Assembly: GCA_022747635.1 (NCBI GenBank)
Contig: JAKTNV010000007.1
Span: 9,547,497 to 9,611,496, forward strand
Source: Hetaerina americana
Taxonomy: Eukaryota > Arthropoda > Insecta > Odonata > Calopterygidae
Direction: 5' to 3'
Length of the DNA stretch: 64,000 bases
Below are positions 33,376 through 45,020 of the stretch, one piece after another. The stretch's first letter is position 1. Each line of letters starts with the position of its first letter. The notes under the pieces were generated by a model that was given only the letters and a program-made list of their open reading frames with translations, had not been told where the DNA came from and made no database searches. The translations under genes and the position numbers were made by a program.

Positions 33376-35139
33376 TGTGCTCCCTACTTTCTCCTTACTT
33401 GTAACTTTGCTTTAATCTTTTTCCCCCTTTTACGACCCAGTGCAATTAAGTTTACGGTCTCGGCTATCTGGTTTTCACAGTAGAAGGAAGAGTGAATCCT
33501 ACCTCCATAAAGACCTACGAGGCCTCCGGAGTATTCCATTGACCCGAAATACTATGTAGCATGGAGAATGGCGGAAAAACCGTAAGACGCGCATTAGCTT
33601 TTTTAATTAACGGAAAAATGAAACGTTGCCGGTGTCTGTGGGACACTGAATGCTGATTACACCAAAGAAAGCGCACGTTAATTCAATTGAAATGCCCTGG
33701 TTGTTCGATTAAATTGAAATGTGAATGTGATTATTATGGTCATAAATTTCCATTACACTTGCACAAACTTTTCTCGTGATTGATGTTTCAGAATAAGTCC
33801 CCATCGTCTCGAAGATTATTTCACAAATCAAACACAAAAAAGTAAGTTCGGATTTTTATCTTCACGAATTGTGTGCCTATAATATTACTCGGGAAACTTA
33901 TGTGTTGGCTGTAAATATTTATTCCATACTTTCATTCTTATGAGACCATATTTCTTCAGAGATTAGCATAAGCTATTCACTTTTCATGTCTCGCTCTCTT
34001 GACTTTGAAAGCACGTGTACTCGAACTCGAAGAATGAATTATTATTCTCACACTTTTTATTCGACTTTTTGAGCGCCTTCAAGGAACTACTCTGATATTT
34101 CTTTATAATCCTTAAATGCTTCAAATTTATTTTAGCCCATAGCTATTTTAATTGCAATGCAAGCATTACTATAAAGTAACACCTATCAGATAATTGTGCT
34201 AGCGTCGTAACAAAACCCTTATATATTTGTCGAAACATATTTGCGAACGGAAAATATCATTGCTGTCAAAAAAATAAGAAGTTTCACAAAAAATCACTTT
34301 TTAAAGAAGAGTTTTACAAGAAAGTTCACAAAAATAGACGAGGATAATTATAGGAATTTAAAGCAATTTATTGGCTAAGCTGCTGGTATTATTGAATTTT
34401 TTTTGCACTGAATAAGAATTTTTGTAATGAAAAAAATGTTTAAAATGTTTATATAAAAAATTATCTGGAGAAAAACACTTTTCATTTTAGCGTCTACCGA
34501 TAATTAATTCATACACAATTCCTCGATGAATCGAAGCGTCTAAAAAATGTCTTATTGCCTATTCTATTGAAATTTGTATGATATATTTCTTTCATTATAA
34601 AAATTAAAACATTTTCTGCCACCCTTGAGTGCCAAACTCCGCAAAAAACTGTCCATGGAAGAAGTGAAGGAGTTTTTTAATAATGCTACCATCACGATGA
34701 CAAATCTTTGTCTCTAAGAATGAGAAATGTTGTCCCGAAAGTATTTCTTTTGGAATTATCGGGAAAGTTATGCCATTTTATTTAATATTCAGTTTTCTAC
34801 TGATTAAATTATTAGAAAGCAATAGCTATATTCTTTATTGGTCCATGTATTGATTTATACGATAAAAATAACTACAATGGCATCGTCTGTATTGTTATCA
34901 TATTTCATCAAGTTCACAAAAAATAAGATTGGTAGTTTTTAAGTCTTATCATGCATTCATGATCGTTTATTAAAAAATAAAAATATAAAATGCTAGATTG
35001 ATTTTCTGCGTAGCTTATTTGAAGAAACTGATATCGTAAATATGTTTCAATTTATCTCATAAAATATATATTATTACATAATTATTGTAAGGTTTGAAGA
35101 TTGTTCGAACACTTTCATGGAATTAGTTTTTTAATGTTC
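33376..35139. other. Non-coding AT-rich stretch
   Basis: Strongly AT-rich with many short poly-A/T runs. No gene, repeat or inverted structure is recognised. Confidence 0.6.
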
Positions 35140-35510
35140 TGTATGTTTCTCGGGTTTCACTGCTTTTTTTCATGCTGAGAATTCGGAAGCACTTTTGCCA
35201 CCATTCCAGCTAGCATCTTCAGAGTGGAAATATACTTCGGCGATTTTTGCTGTGCATTTATATACGTCCCGTCACTTCGATGCCGATAATTGATTTTTCG
35301 CAGTAGAAGTCTTTCCTGTGAACTCTGTTTTGGATAGCCGCCTTCTCGGTTGAAGTGTCCTAGTGTTTTTTTCCTATTAAAATTGCCTATTTCATCAATC
35401 TGGTATAGCATCGCTTCTCTTTACCTGTAAGCCTTGCTTCTGCAAATATAACGTCATGCCCAGGTCGGATCCACTCATATTTAGAGACGGATGAAAAATA
35501 GTCCAGCTTA
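35140..35510 (-). pseudogene. Penelope-like element endonuclease C-terminal fossil
   Basis: On the minus strand the frame from about 35490 reads GHDVIFAEARLTGKEKRC, then YTRLMK, a stop and AILIGKK. After a 1-base slip in an A-run (35367-35373) it continues GHFNREGGYPKQSSQ. This is the signature order at the end of the GIY-YIG endonuclease of Penelope-like elements (H-x-I-x-F, Y-x-R-L-x-x-E-A-I-x-I, NFNRE-x-G). Downstream, CTCTGAAGATGCTAGC and the conserved ending around LPNSQHEKKQ fit the usual 3' region of such elements. The reverse transcriptase is absent. It is a broken remnant. The GIY-YIG catalytic motif itself is not preserved. Confidence 0.7.
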
Positions 35511-35803
35511 TTTGCCGTTATCGAACATGCATAGAGAGAACCAGAGCCTGGCATTTAATTTGAAGTGAGAATATTAGTCAAAGAGCCTTCCTGAGATACC
35601 TTAATAGATAATAATTTGATAAGAGGGTATTGAAGATCGAAAAGGAGGACCGATTGAGAGTATGTCCTCTGATAAGTGATCCCTTAAAAGGCCAAGGAAC
35701 TTTGATGTTGGAAAGGAGTTAGAACATAATTTGGGATTTTACCCTTGCTGGAGACTAGGAGTAACTGCGTTAGAACCATCCACAGGCAAAGAGTCTCGTA
35801 AAT
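35511..35803. other. Non-coding stretch
   Basis: No gene or repeat recognised. Confidence 0.5.
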
Positions 35804-36486
35804 ATGCCCACCTTTTCACCCACAGGAGATGATCGTTGCCCCAATCCAGGTACGCTCCCCCCCAAACGACACCCTTGGTATAGCCCTTACACCTCTACTG
35901 CACGCCTAGAGGTTCATTTTTTAGGGACAAGATGTAAGGTTCTGAGAGAACAAAATAAGGCTGTACCTTCACCGCCAGCGGATCAGATCGACTGGCTTGT
36001 CACTGGATCACAAACTTCTCTTTTTCACTTCAGGATTTCAGGAAATTTGAGGGGAATGCTCACTAGGTCCCGGACGAAACCATCCCTCGCGACGAGTGTG
36101 ACGACCCCTACTGCCGACTTCCAACTACTTCGAAAATCTCGGCGATACTTCTCCAATTGTGATAACTCTCGAGGAGAGAGAACTTCCATCCAGAAGGACA
36201 AAGTCACCTTTTCGGAAGAACCGCGGAAAGACGACGAAGCTATTTACATAAGTTCAAGAAGACATGTACGTCACTGAGATGAATCCACTGGCAGTGATGA
36301 CTCAGATAGGCATGTTCATATCGGTGGAGGACACCACAGGCGGACGAGAAAGGAAACACCGCAGGGAAGGCGCTCCCAAGCTCCCAAGAAATGTTTTGAG
36401 CCAATTGTGGAAAACGGGATTGAGGGGAGGGATTCTGTTTCTTTCGCGAAAGCGCTGAAAGACCGTGCCAAAGACCGAACATGAAA
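35804..36486 (+). pseudogene. Degenerate ORF of unknown origin, one in-frame stop
   Basis: An open frame runs 35804-36274, meets a TGA at 36275-36277 and continues in the same frame to about 36486. A possible natural start is the Met at 36057 (MLTRSRTKPSLATSV). The product is highly charged, with a Ser/Asp patch (DESTGSDDSDRH) right after the stop, a basic patch (HHRRTRKETPQGRR) and an ending VSFAKALKDRAKDR. Such composition suits an ORF1/gag-like nucleic-acid-binding protein. SFAKALK is faintly reminiscent of segments in LINE ORF1 proteins, but I cannot assign a family. Coding continuity across the stop is the main evidence that it was once a gene. It may still be chance. Confidence 0.3.
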
Positions 36487-36670
36487 GTAATCATGACGGA
36501 TAATAAGCACAAATGCAGCACATTAATGTATTATGTTACGTCTCTAAAAATAAATCCTTGGAAGCTGCAGGACACCTCCATCTTCCACCTGAACCCTTTG
36601 GAGGAAACAAGTCCAAAAATATATATTTTTTTATTTCGCATTGATCCGAAAACAGCAGTTTAGTCGTTGC

Positions 36671-36748
<78 letters not shown>

Positions 36749-38035
36749 CGTCTAAGTAACACGGAAGTGTTGAATAACAAACTTGGACAGCAACAAACAA
36801 TATAAGAGCACATAAAAAGAACACACACGTTATTTCTTAATAATTTCGACGGAATTCAGCTCCGTCCTAATCGGAAGATAGAGAAGTACTACTTCAACTT
36901 CCTTCTACTGCTTCAAAGATCTTCTTCGGCATAATTAGTTAAAATGTAGCAAAAACGAAGGCATATTGAACTTACAAAACTAGAAGTTTTGCATATTTGC
37001 AGATTTGACAATTTACAGATCTTTTTAACGATGCTAAACAAGGCAATTTTTATAATAGGTATTAGAAGAAATATTCAAATTTCCATCCCATTTGGCCAAT
37101 ATATTTTGTGGAACCCTCCGAGCACTTAATTCATTTGCTCCACTCCTCTCGTCCTTCACCAATATGTGAGGAATTACAAAGTTACTGATTTCTTTCAATC
37201 ACAAGTACTACTCACACAATCGTGCAGTCTATTGTGACAGGTAGATAATCGCCCCATTCAAAGCTTTCCAAGGCCATGGCGTCACTTTTAAATGCTAATT
37301 TAGTCAAATTTTTATATTTCACGGTTTTTTTAGTTTATTTATATTGCATTTAGATTTTTTGTGCAACTTACCTCATGTCATTCATTCATTTTTTTGCTAT
37401 TTACGTCGACGAAAACATGTCTTCACTCGGTGAGTTTTATTTGATCAAGTTAATAATTTATGTAATGCTCACTCTGAGCGGAAATAAAGTGAATAGAGAT
37501 GGTAATGGAGCCAACCTAAAAATAAATTGACATCCTCGCACTTAATAAAAATACTTACTGAAAATGTTGTATCGAGGAAACCTTTTTTCAGACGCGACTT
37601 TATTCCTCAGTGCCTTGTATTTTCTCATCTCCTTTGTGCTGCGAAATAAATAAAATGTTATCTATCTTTCACTATTTACTCGCCTTTATGCGACCACCTC
37701 GACCTCTCTTGCTATGTATTACAAGCTGTGTGCCATTTTTCTTCCGTTCTCCACTTTTCATTTTAATCCCTAATTTTTTAAAATTCAAGTTTTGAAACAT
37801 AGAGCGCGTCGTTTTTCGTTAAATATTGAATCAATTCTCGTTAAATCAGTCCTCCTGAAATATTTCATCTCTGAATTAACCTACCGGTATGACCAATATT
37901 TCATTATATTTCCTAAACCACTGGAAAAGAGAATTTATTGTTCTATTCTGCATTGTACTAGTTTATTTTGTAGTGTAATCTTCACTCAACCAGCAGTTTA
38001 ATTTTTATATTTTAATTCTTTTTTTCCAATCAAAT
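36487..38035. other. Non-coding stretch
   Basis: AT-rich DNA containing a compound (TA)n(GA)n microsatellite (36671-36745). No gene is recognised. Confidence 0.6.
36671..36745. repeat. Compound microsatellite (AT)12(AG)25
   Basis: About 24 bp of AT dinucleotides switch abruptly to about 51 bp of AG dinucleotides. Confidence 0.97.
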
Positions 38036-38588
38036 TGTAGTGATCGCCGCTCCAGCACGTTGACATGACCAGAGACATTCGGACAGAGGACAGATGACCA
38101 GCGATATGGTGGGAGTGGTAAACCATTCTCCCCTATCGCTATATATCCAAGTGTCGACATATATACCCAAGAGACAGGACAGCAGATAAGAAGCGATATG
38201 GTGGGAGAGATAAACCATACTCCCCTATCACCAGACGCGAGGAGGGGTCAGCAGGCCAAAGGCCACCCTGGAGCGAGAGACCTTGCACTCCCCTCCCCTG
38301 TTTTCCTTTCACCCCCACCCCATCTCTCCCCACGGTGGATGAATGTATTTAAACGCCCCAAAAAGGGAAAGAAGGGGCATTCTCTGATTATTAGACTTGT
38401 AGCTCTTGGACGGGTCACGTCAGACCCAGAGGGCAGCCATTGTACTCTACTGTAACTCTAATAAACTCCTTGTTGATTCTAATTTACTTTGAGTAATAAC
38501 TCTTAAGTGTCCAAAGACCCTACCGGAGATTCTTCGCAGCCACTCGAGATGAATCTCCTTTTCCATGTCTGATCAAGAGATCACTACA
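38036..38588 (+). mobile_element. Solo LTR of an LTR retrotransposon
   Basis: The 553-bp element starts TGTAGTGATC and ends GATCACTACA, a perfect 10-bp terminal inverted repeat with canonical TG...CA ends. It is flanked by AAAT at 38032-38035 and 38589-38592, a 4-bp target duplication as in Ty3/gypsy-type integration. A TATTTAAA promoter box lies at 38346-38353 and a polyadenylation signal AATAAA at 38460-38465, giving a U3-R-U5 layout in plus orientation. No internal coding region is adjacent, so it arose by LTR-LTR recombination. Two similar hairpin units occupy U3 (38100-38140, 38192-38230). The family assignment to gypsy rests on the 4-bp duplication only. Confidence 0.9.
38100..38230. 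promoter_or_regulatory. Duplicated hairpin unit in the U3 of the solo LTR
   Basis: Unit 1 (38100-38140) reads AGCGATATGGTGGGAG, a loop, then CTCCCCTATCGCT, so its ends pair (AGCGATA with TATCGCT). Unit 2 (38192-38230) repeats AGCGATATGGTGGGAG and CTCCCCTATC with fewer paired bases. Repeated motifs in U3 are commonly enhancer elements. Here the function is inferred only from position. Confidence 0.55.
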
Positions 38589-41293
38589 AAATATCATCAA
38601 TTTCTATTTTAATGTTTTTATTCTTTTCATTAATCTCCAGGGACACTCACAGTTCTCAATAGACATTAGGGAATGAATATTTTTGCCTTTTATTTCTCTT
38701 TGGTTTCCCGACAGTGACGACTATCAGTAATCATCATTTACTGTATTTTCTGATCTAATTCGAGGTTTCCAATAATGCAATGCTCCTCCAAACTTTTATT
38801 TTATTGCATTCTAATTTCATAAACTGTTGTAAATTTGCAACAAATTGACTTTAAATATAATAAATATGCAAAATTATCCTTATATTCGCATCTTTCTTTA
38901 AATTAATATTTTCTTCACCTATACTGAGTTATATTCGTTCTCTATCCTCTGCTACAATTCATAATCAACACAAAAGCTTTATTTCTTCTCATTATTCTTC
39001 GATTACTACAGCTTTATTCCTCTGTATTCGGTGTTATGTGATTTAGAAATAAATAAATAAAAAATAAATTCATAATATACAGGACGAAATAGTTTTATTT
39101 TGTAATTATGGTTACAATTGATTGGATAGTCTTTGACCTGTAATATACTAACCATAAACAAAGAAAATATCCAAAAATGTATTTTTTTCAATCATATTTG
39201 TATAAATATGTTGATTTTTATTTATTCAAAATCCCTCCCGTTCACCTCAATTAAATATTAACCTAAATATTTTATATTAATTCGCTCTCCACAATGCACC
39301 TCCGAACGCCGGGAGAGACGTCACAACGTTACAAAATGGAATGGGAAGGAAGACCTAGAGCATCAAAAGAAGTGCATCTCAGGAAAATATGACGGATAAT
39401 GTACTCAGAATAATGTACTCTTTACTTACAAATCGTATTCTTTGAGTCATCGGTAGAAGATTCAGTGACCCGTGATTTGAAGTAGGCCTGTATCATGTAT
39501 CCATTTTGCCAAGATGCAAAGAGGAAATTCCCGGTAGTCAAAGACGTTATCATTAACCTCACTTTCTTGCCAAGCCCAAAAATAAATCCTTTACAACGAT
39601 GTTGTAGTCTCCTTTATCGAGAGGATATAGTTATCAGCAGTCAACAAAATTTCAACAAAGCAGATGATGCTAATGAGTTCCTATATTCCACATCCTGAAA
39701 TCATCTTAAAGAACTACACATTTATTTATTTATTTTCACATTCAACATTTTTTACAGATATTATCAAGAGATTAGTTTAAATATCATTTTTAACAATAAA
39801 ATTGCATACATGGGAGAGGAAAAAACCAAATATTAGTATCGTTGTTATCTGAAATGCATTTAAACCGATAATATGAGTTTATAAAAGAAAAGAGTAATGA
39901 ATTGACGGTTTAAATACTTAATGCCATTGGTAAGGTTATGGCGCAATTACGTGATTTCATTTATAAATGTCATAGAAGATTCTTTCAATTATCTTGAACA
40001 ACGCGATTAAACATTGGTGGTCAGTCAAGTCTTTCTGACATTTGGGGTGTCTCATAAATTGTATGGAAGGGGCCGATTCCGATCTCCCGGCCATACCTCG
40101 GGTGTCCCACTGCCCTCGGGAGAGCTTGCGGTCGGTCACCTTTCCTCGGTGTCTGATTGTCCAACCCCCATCTCCTCCGGTGCCGTGCTCCGCTATTGAC
40201 TTCTCCCCCCACTCCCGGAAAGGAAATCAGCATTCGGAGAGCCCCCTCCCTGCAGCAAACGCAGTTAACCCTCACCACTTACATAGCGAGCGCGGGTGGC
40301 CCGACAGATTGCAAAGTACTAACCCATGCTGCTAGATATTACATTCACCGGAGAAAACACATCATCCGTATGATCTCCGCCTTACCGCCCTTTACTTGGC
40401 CGGTACTTACACTTTTCTGCATATTGTGGAAGTGCTAAACTTAAAAATATAAATTCAATGAATCGACATTCCCCTTCCTACCGACATGTCATTCCGTTTC
40501 TTTCAAATGCCCCGCAGACTTAAGAAAAGTATTAAATTTTACCCCCACATCGTCCAACGTGCCCCCCTCCCCCCTTGATCCAATTTCTTCATGCTGCAAT
40601 CGCCCAGGGTGCCAGTGCTGGTCCCTTTTAAGTGCCAGGGTTTATTCTACTTCAAATTAACTTCATTCGTCACGCGCACTTGGAATGATGTCACCCACTG
40701 CCCCTCCTGCATTTCTTCTGCCTCTTGCTACATAGGTGAATGGGCTGCAGCATTTTATATTGGTATGAACAACCACTGTAATTTGCCAAAATGCTCAGGA
40801 TTCTTCCTCAATTACCCCATTTCAAAACCCGAATCTTCCCATTGACAGTTCTTTGACAAATGCGTCACCCTCACATAATTGTAAGTGCGCCCCGAATCAT
40901 CATTGCGGTGAGAACCATGAGGCGGGTGCATTTTTGGGTGCTGGTGACTTTAGAAGAGCCGGAGCTAAGCCAGGCTCGTAAACCACCAAAATCCGCCATT
41001 CCGTTCCCAGCACCATTAAGATACCACTGACTCTTCCTCCCTCTAGCCAGCCCATTTCTTTTTGTTTAACCGACATCCCCTTACTTCCAATTTCACCCTG
41101 AGACCATCACTCACCTTCGCCCAAAGAAAGTGGCGGGAGAATATTTATTTATCAGCGTCATTTCTCAAATGATTCCACATTTATATTAAACTATGGGTGC
41201 ATTTTTTTGCAATTCTAATGCATGCATTACAAAGCTGACTGTCGGATTTCACTTGCTCTAGTTTCACCCCTGAAATTGTGATATCTGTATTTA

Positions 41294-41295
<2 letters not shown>

Positions 41296-41367
<72 letters not shown>
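41296..41367. repeat. (TA)n microsatellite
   Basis: A 72-bp pure TA dinucleotide tract, followed by two TATATCCAATCA repeats. Confidence 0.97.
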
Positions 41368-41369
<2 letters not shown>

Positions 41370-41449
41370 AATCATATATATCCAATCATATATGCAGACA
41401 TCACACATAAAGTCTATTTACATACGTATTCTTTTCTCAGTCTTACCGT

Positions 41450-42250
41450 AAGCTCGCGAGTCTTCTCTTTCCTTCTTTCGGCAGCAGGGGGGGAGGCGTG
41501 TGTGTGTGCGAGAAATGGGGGCTCAAGGCAGCGCTGGTGGTCGGAGGGGGGGGGGGGAGTGTGTGAGATTACGCTTGGGCTGACGTCACTCTCGGGAGTA
41601 GAATGGTTTCCGCCGGCGCATGCGCACAAGGTTTTTTTTTACCGGGGGCGAGAGAGATAGAGAGAGTAGTGAGAAAGGGGGGGGTGTACAGGAAGGGGGA
41701 GGACACGTTCGGAGGGTGCGTGCTCCCTTTTCCCGCATCGTGGGGGTTTGATGTGTGTGCGGGGATGGGGGGGGGAAAGGGGGGTAAGAGGGGAGTATTT
41801 TCTTCGGCTCGAGGGGGTTGGAGTGCATCTGGGGGGGGGGAGTGTAGCTTCGGAACCAGCTTAGGGGGAGTGGCGGATAGACGATGACCCTCCCCTCCTT
41901 TTCTATGCCGGGGTCGTGCGATGTTGGGAGGGCTGAGCGTTCCCCAGGGGGGGATTGGGGGTTGGGGGTTTCGGCGGTTGCTATGGTGGGTGGCCGTCGT
42001 CTAGGGGGAGCGGGGACGCCGACCAACCAAGCGACCCCTCCATCCCCACACCCCCTTCCATCATCCGCCACTGCACATGGGCATATCCTTCCATATTCCG
42101 CCATCACCGTCTCATATTTCACGCGCCGTCCTCAGGCGCCCAGGGCCCCGGTCGGGGCTGTCGGGAGGCGATGGTGCGCGCTCTGGATCATTCGGGCGGC
42201 CACCATTTCCACATCTGCATGAATGCCTTTTGGCCGTCGGCAAAGTTTGT
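41450..42250. other. G-rich island with many G-runs
   Basis: Runs of five to ten G at 41547-41556, 41679-41685, 41767-41775, 41830-41839 and 41946-41952 lie on the plus strand within 400 bp, giving strong potential for G-quadruplexes. CpG is frequent. The overlapping frames on both strands (up to 180 codons) are Gly/Arg- or Pro/Ser-rich and not convincing genes. Confidence 0.6.
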
Positions 42251-43319
42251 CACGGGGGGGTTCATCCGCATCATCCATGCGAACAGTACGCGAGGAATGT
42301 CAGTCGTATACCGTACGTGTAAAACTGGTCGTTCAGAAAAAAATGTATGCATTGCACCGCAGGTTGCTACGATAAGGTCAGTGGCAGGCGGTGCTGGATC
42401 ATTGTTCATCATTGCGAAGTTAGAACAATTGTTTATTATTGGGATTACGTCCAATTTAATGTTTGTTCAACTCGAAATCTTACACTTTACTCAATGATTA
42501 CTACTCTGTTCGTCAATATTAATGCGTGTGGGGGAGGGTTTGTCTAATCATCCAGTCGCAGTTAGTTCCCCACGACGTACCCTTTCTCGACCCACCTCCC
42601 ATTTTAGCTTCTCTGGTGGGCGCGTCACACCTTCCGTTCGTACATATCGCTCATTCACGGAACGAGTTTTTTTAGGATTATAGTCGGTCCATTCCGGCCC
42701 TGATCGCCGTGAACCCCATTCATGGGGTGAATACGGACCCTCATCACCCTGCCTCCCTTTTAGCTGCTCTGGGCTGGCGCAACTCACTAGCAGAAATTTG
42801 GACCTTTTGCATCCGTTGGACTTCCTCTTGAATGCGCTCTTGAATAATTTTGGGAGGCCGCGCAGATGGAAAAAATTCCGGAATTTAAGCAATCGCGATA
42901 AGTGAGGGCAGTCCACCGATGGTTTTACGTTAGCACCAGATTTACATGGAGACTGACCATTTCTCATTCTTTTCCGAGGTCAGCCATGTCATATCACCAA
43001 GCACTTCACAAGATGAAAAAAGATCGACGATTCAAAGAAATCTACCCGTTGAAAGTTTTTAAAGGAATAAGCTAAATACAGAAAGAAACGTCTTATTTCA
43101 CTTGTAGGCCACATTTTTTATTTTGGCTAAATTTTAGACTAAAATAACATGTGTCGGCGACTACGAATATAGTACATCCGATGTTATCACATATAGAAAA
43201 AGAGCACCATGCCTGGTATTACTTTGTATATTTTCTTAATTACCCATATGGCGGTTTAGTTTTGGTTTCGTTAATGATTGTGATAATGATTAATTATTTT
43301 AAAATAATGGTTTTTGTTA

Positions 43320-43404
43320 TTTATATATATGTAATATATATATATATATAGCTATATATATAATATATAAATAGAACTATATTTATTTTATTTATATATA
43401 TAAA

Positions 43405-43494
<90 letters not shown>

Positions 43495-43545
43495 CATACA
43501 TACATACATACATACGTGTATATATATATATATACACACACATAA
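43320..43545. repeat. Long TA-rich microsatellite with (ACAT)n
   Basis: About 225 bp of TA dinucleotides with scattered interruptions and an ACATACATACATACATACG block near 43497-43515. Confidence 0.95.
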
Positions 43546-44714
43546 GCTAGAATAAAAAGGAGCTGTTATTAAAAGAGATAGAGGGAGAAAGAGTTCGATT
43601 GAACATTAGGTAGCCGATATAAAATGAATTCGCGGGCCAATAATCCCAAACATGCTGGAGTGAGTTGACGGCGCACGTGAGAGACTCGGCATGAACTTAT
43701 GTTTGTCCCCGTGCCCTCGTCGCCTCGCCACCCCTCCCGAGCGCCTTAATGAAGGGGATCGATCCCTCCGAGGACCGTCCCGAATGAATGGAGCCGCCAC
43801 CCCCGTCGCGCCGCTCAACAGCTGTCTCGCAAATGAAGAAGGAGAAGAAAGGCGCACTGGGTCGTCGCAATGAGGGTTCGAGGGAGGCGCGTGCCCCTGG
43901 AGGGGAGGGTAAGGGTGGAGGCGTGTGGAGAGGGGGTGGAGGGAAGGAAAGAGGGGTGGGTGATGGTAGCCTCTCTCTCTCTCTTTTCCGACTGTTTGCG
44001 GGAGATGGAGCGGAAGAAATAAAAATGAATGAACGACAAAGCTAACGTTTTATCGCGTGAAGCGATCCCGAGGGAATGCCACGGATGTAGAAAATGAACG
44101 CAGCCACGCGCAGCGCTCCCAATAAACCAATTACCGCGCGTGGTGGAAATGCGAATCCCCGTCTGATGGAATTTAAAGTATTCTCCCGGCGAAAGCCCAC
44201 ACATTTGCCTCCTGAATAACGCTTTCGCAGGCGTTAAAGTCAAATGCACTCGCGTCGCTCCTTGTGTCATATTTCCTTTAGCCATTGTGGATGCAAAAAT
44301 GAAAATTGTTTGAAAAACTGTAGATGAATTTCGAGTATTTTAATGTTGGCTTGCCATTGTGGACCTTTGGAAAATATTGTTTGTTAAAAAAATGCTGAAA
44401 AATGGTCCTATTGAAAGCATCGATGGGAGGCATGTGGTGCTTTCTCTCGCGTATTTTGCAAAAAATGTAGGGTGTGGCGGCATAGAATTTACTGATTTGA
44501 AGGAGATTGTATTCTAAGCTATGCTGCCACATCTTGTGTGAAGGAAGTCCTTCTTTTTAAAGTACGTCATCGCCCTACCATTGTCATTTGGTGCATCTAT
44601 TATGGCCAGTGTCTACATCATTACACATTTAATAGTTTTAGGGTCTTATAAACATTCAAGGGAAACCATAAGATGGAAACATTTTAAAATGAAAACAATT
44701 TAATATGAAATATA

Positions 44715-45020
44715 CAGAACACGTGGGTCGCGGTTATCCAGTGGGTAGAACGTTGGACTGCTGACCAGAGGGTCCCGGGTTCGATTCCCGGGCAAGGCAC
44801 TCTGGGCACATGCAGCTCCACCCAAGCTAAAGTGATTTTTCGGGTACCAGGTCTTCCTGGGAAACCAAAACCGGCACAGGGAAAGGAACTGGCCCCCCTA
44901 CCCTGATGTGTGAATTTTCACACGCCGTATAGGGCTTAGTACTGGGTGAACTCTACCATCACCTACTAAACCGACCTTCGGGTTGATTACTGTGTTCATG
45001 GTTTTTTTTATGCAGAACAC
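44715..45020 (+). mobile_element. tRNA-derived SINE (family B), complete, with TSD
   Basis: The element proper spans 44723-45012 and is flanked by the 8-bp duplication CAGAACAC (44715-44722, 45013-45020). It begins with a tRNA-like head: an A-box region around GGTTATCCAGTGGGTAGAACG, an anticodon-loop-like CTGCTGA, and B-box GGTTCGATTCC (44778-44788). An unrelated body of about 190 bp contains GGGTACCAGGTC, GGCACAGGGAAAGGAACTGG, TTTCACACGCCG and GTACTGGGTGAACTC. The end, CTTCGGGTTGATTACTGTGT, is followed by a T-rich tail ATGGTTTTTTTTATG. Pol III would transcribe it, and a LINE partner recognising its 3' end would mobilise it. Two decayed relatives lie at 8.2 and 26.95 kb. Confidence 0.9.

Larger units (their letters stand above)
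38589..44714. other. Non-coding stretch with microsatellites and a G-rich island
   Basis: It contains AT-rich DNA, a modest GC-rich patch at about 40060-40320, (TA)n at 41296-41367, a strongly G-rich island (41450-42250) and a long TA tract (43320-43545). A CpG-rich, purine-rich patch lies at about 43640-43960. The 139-codon minus-strand frame at 42548-42967 is basic and has no recognised domain. Confidence 0.5.

Noticed and set aside
41586..42497. Overlapping 178- and 180-codon frames on both strands
   Set aside because: G-run-driven, no conserved motifs.
42548..42967. 139-codon basic minus-strand frame
   Set aside because: Composition is less simple than in the islands, but I recognise no domain, repeat copy or splice context.
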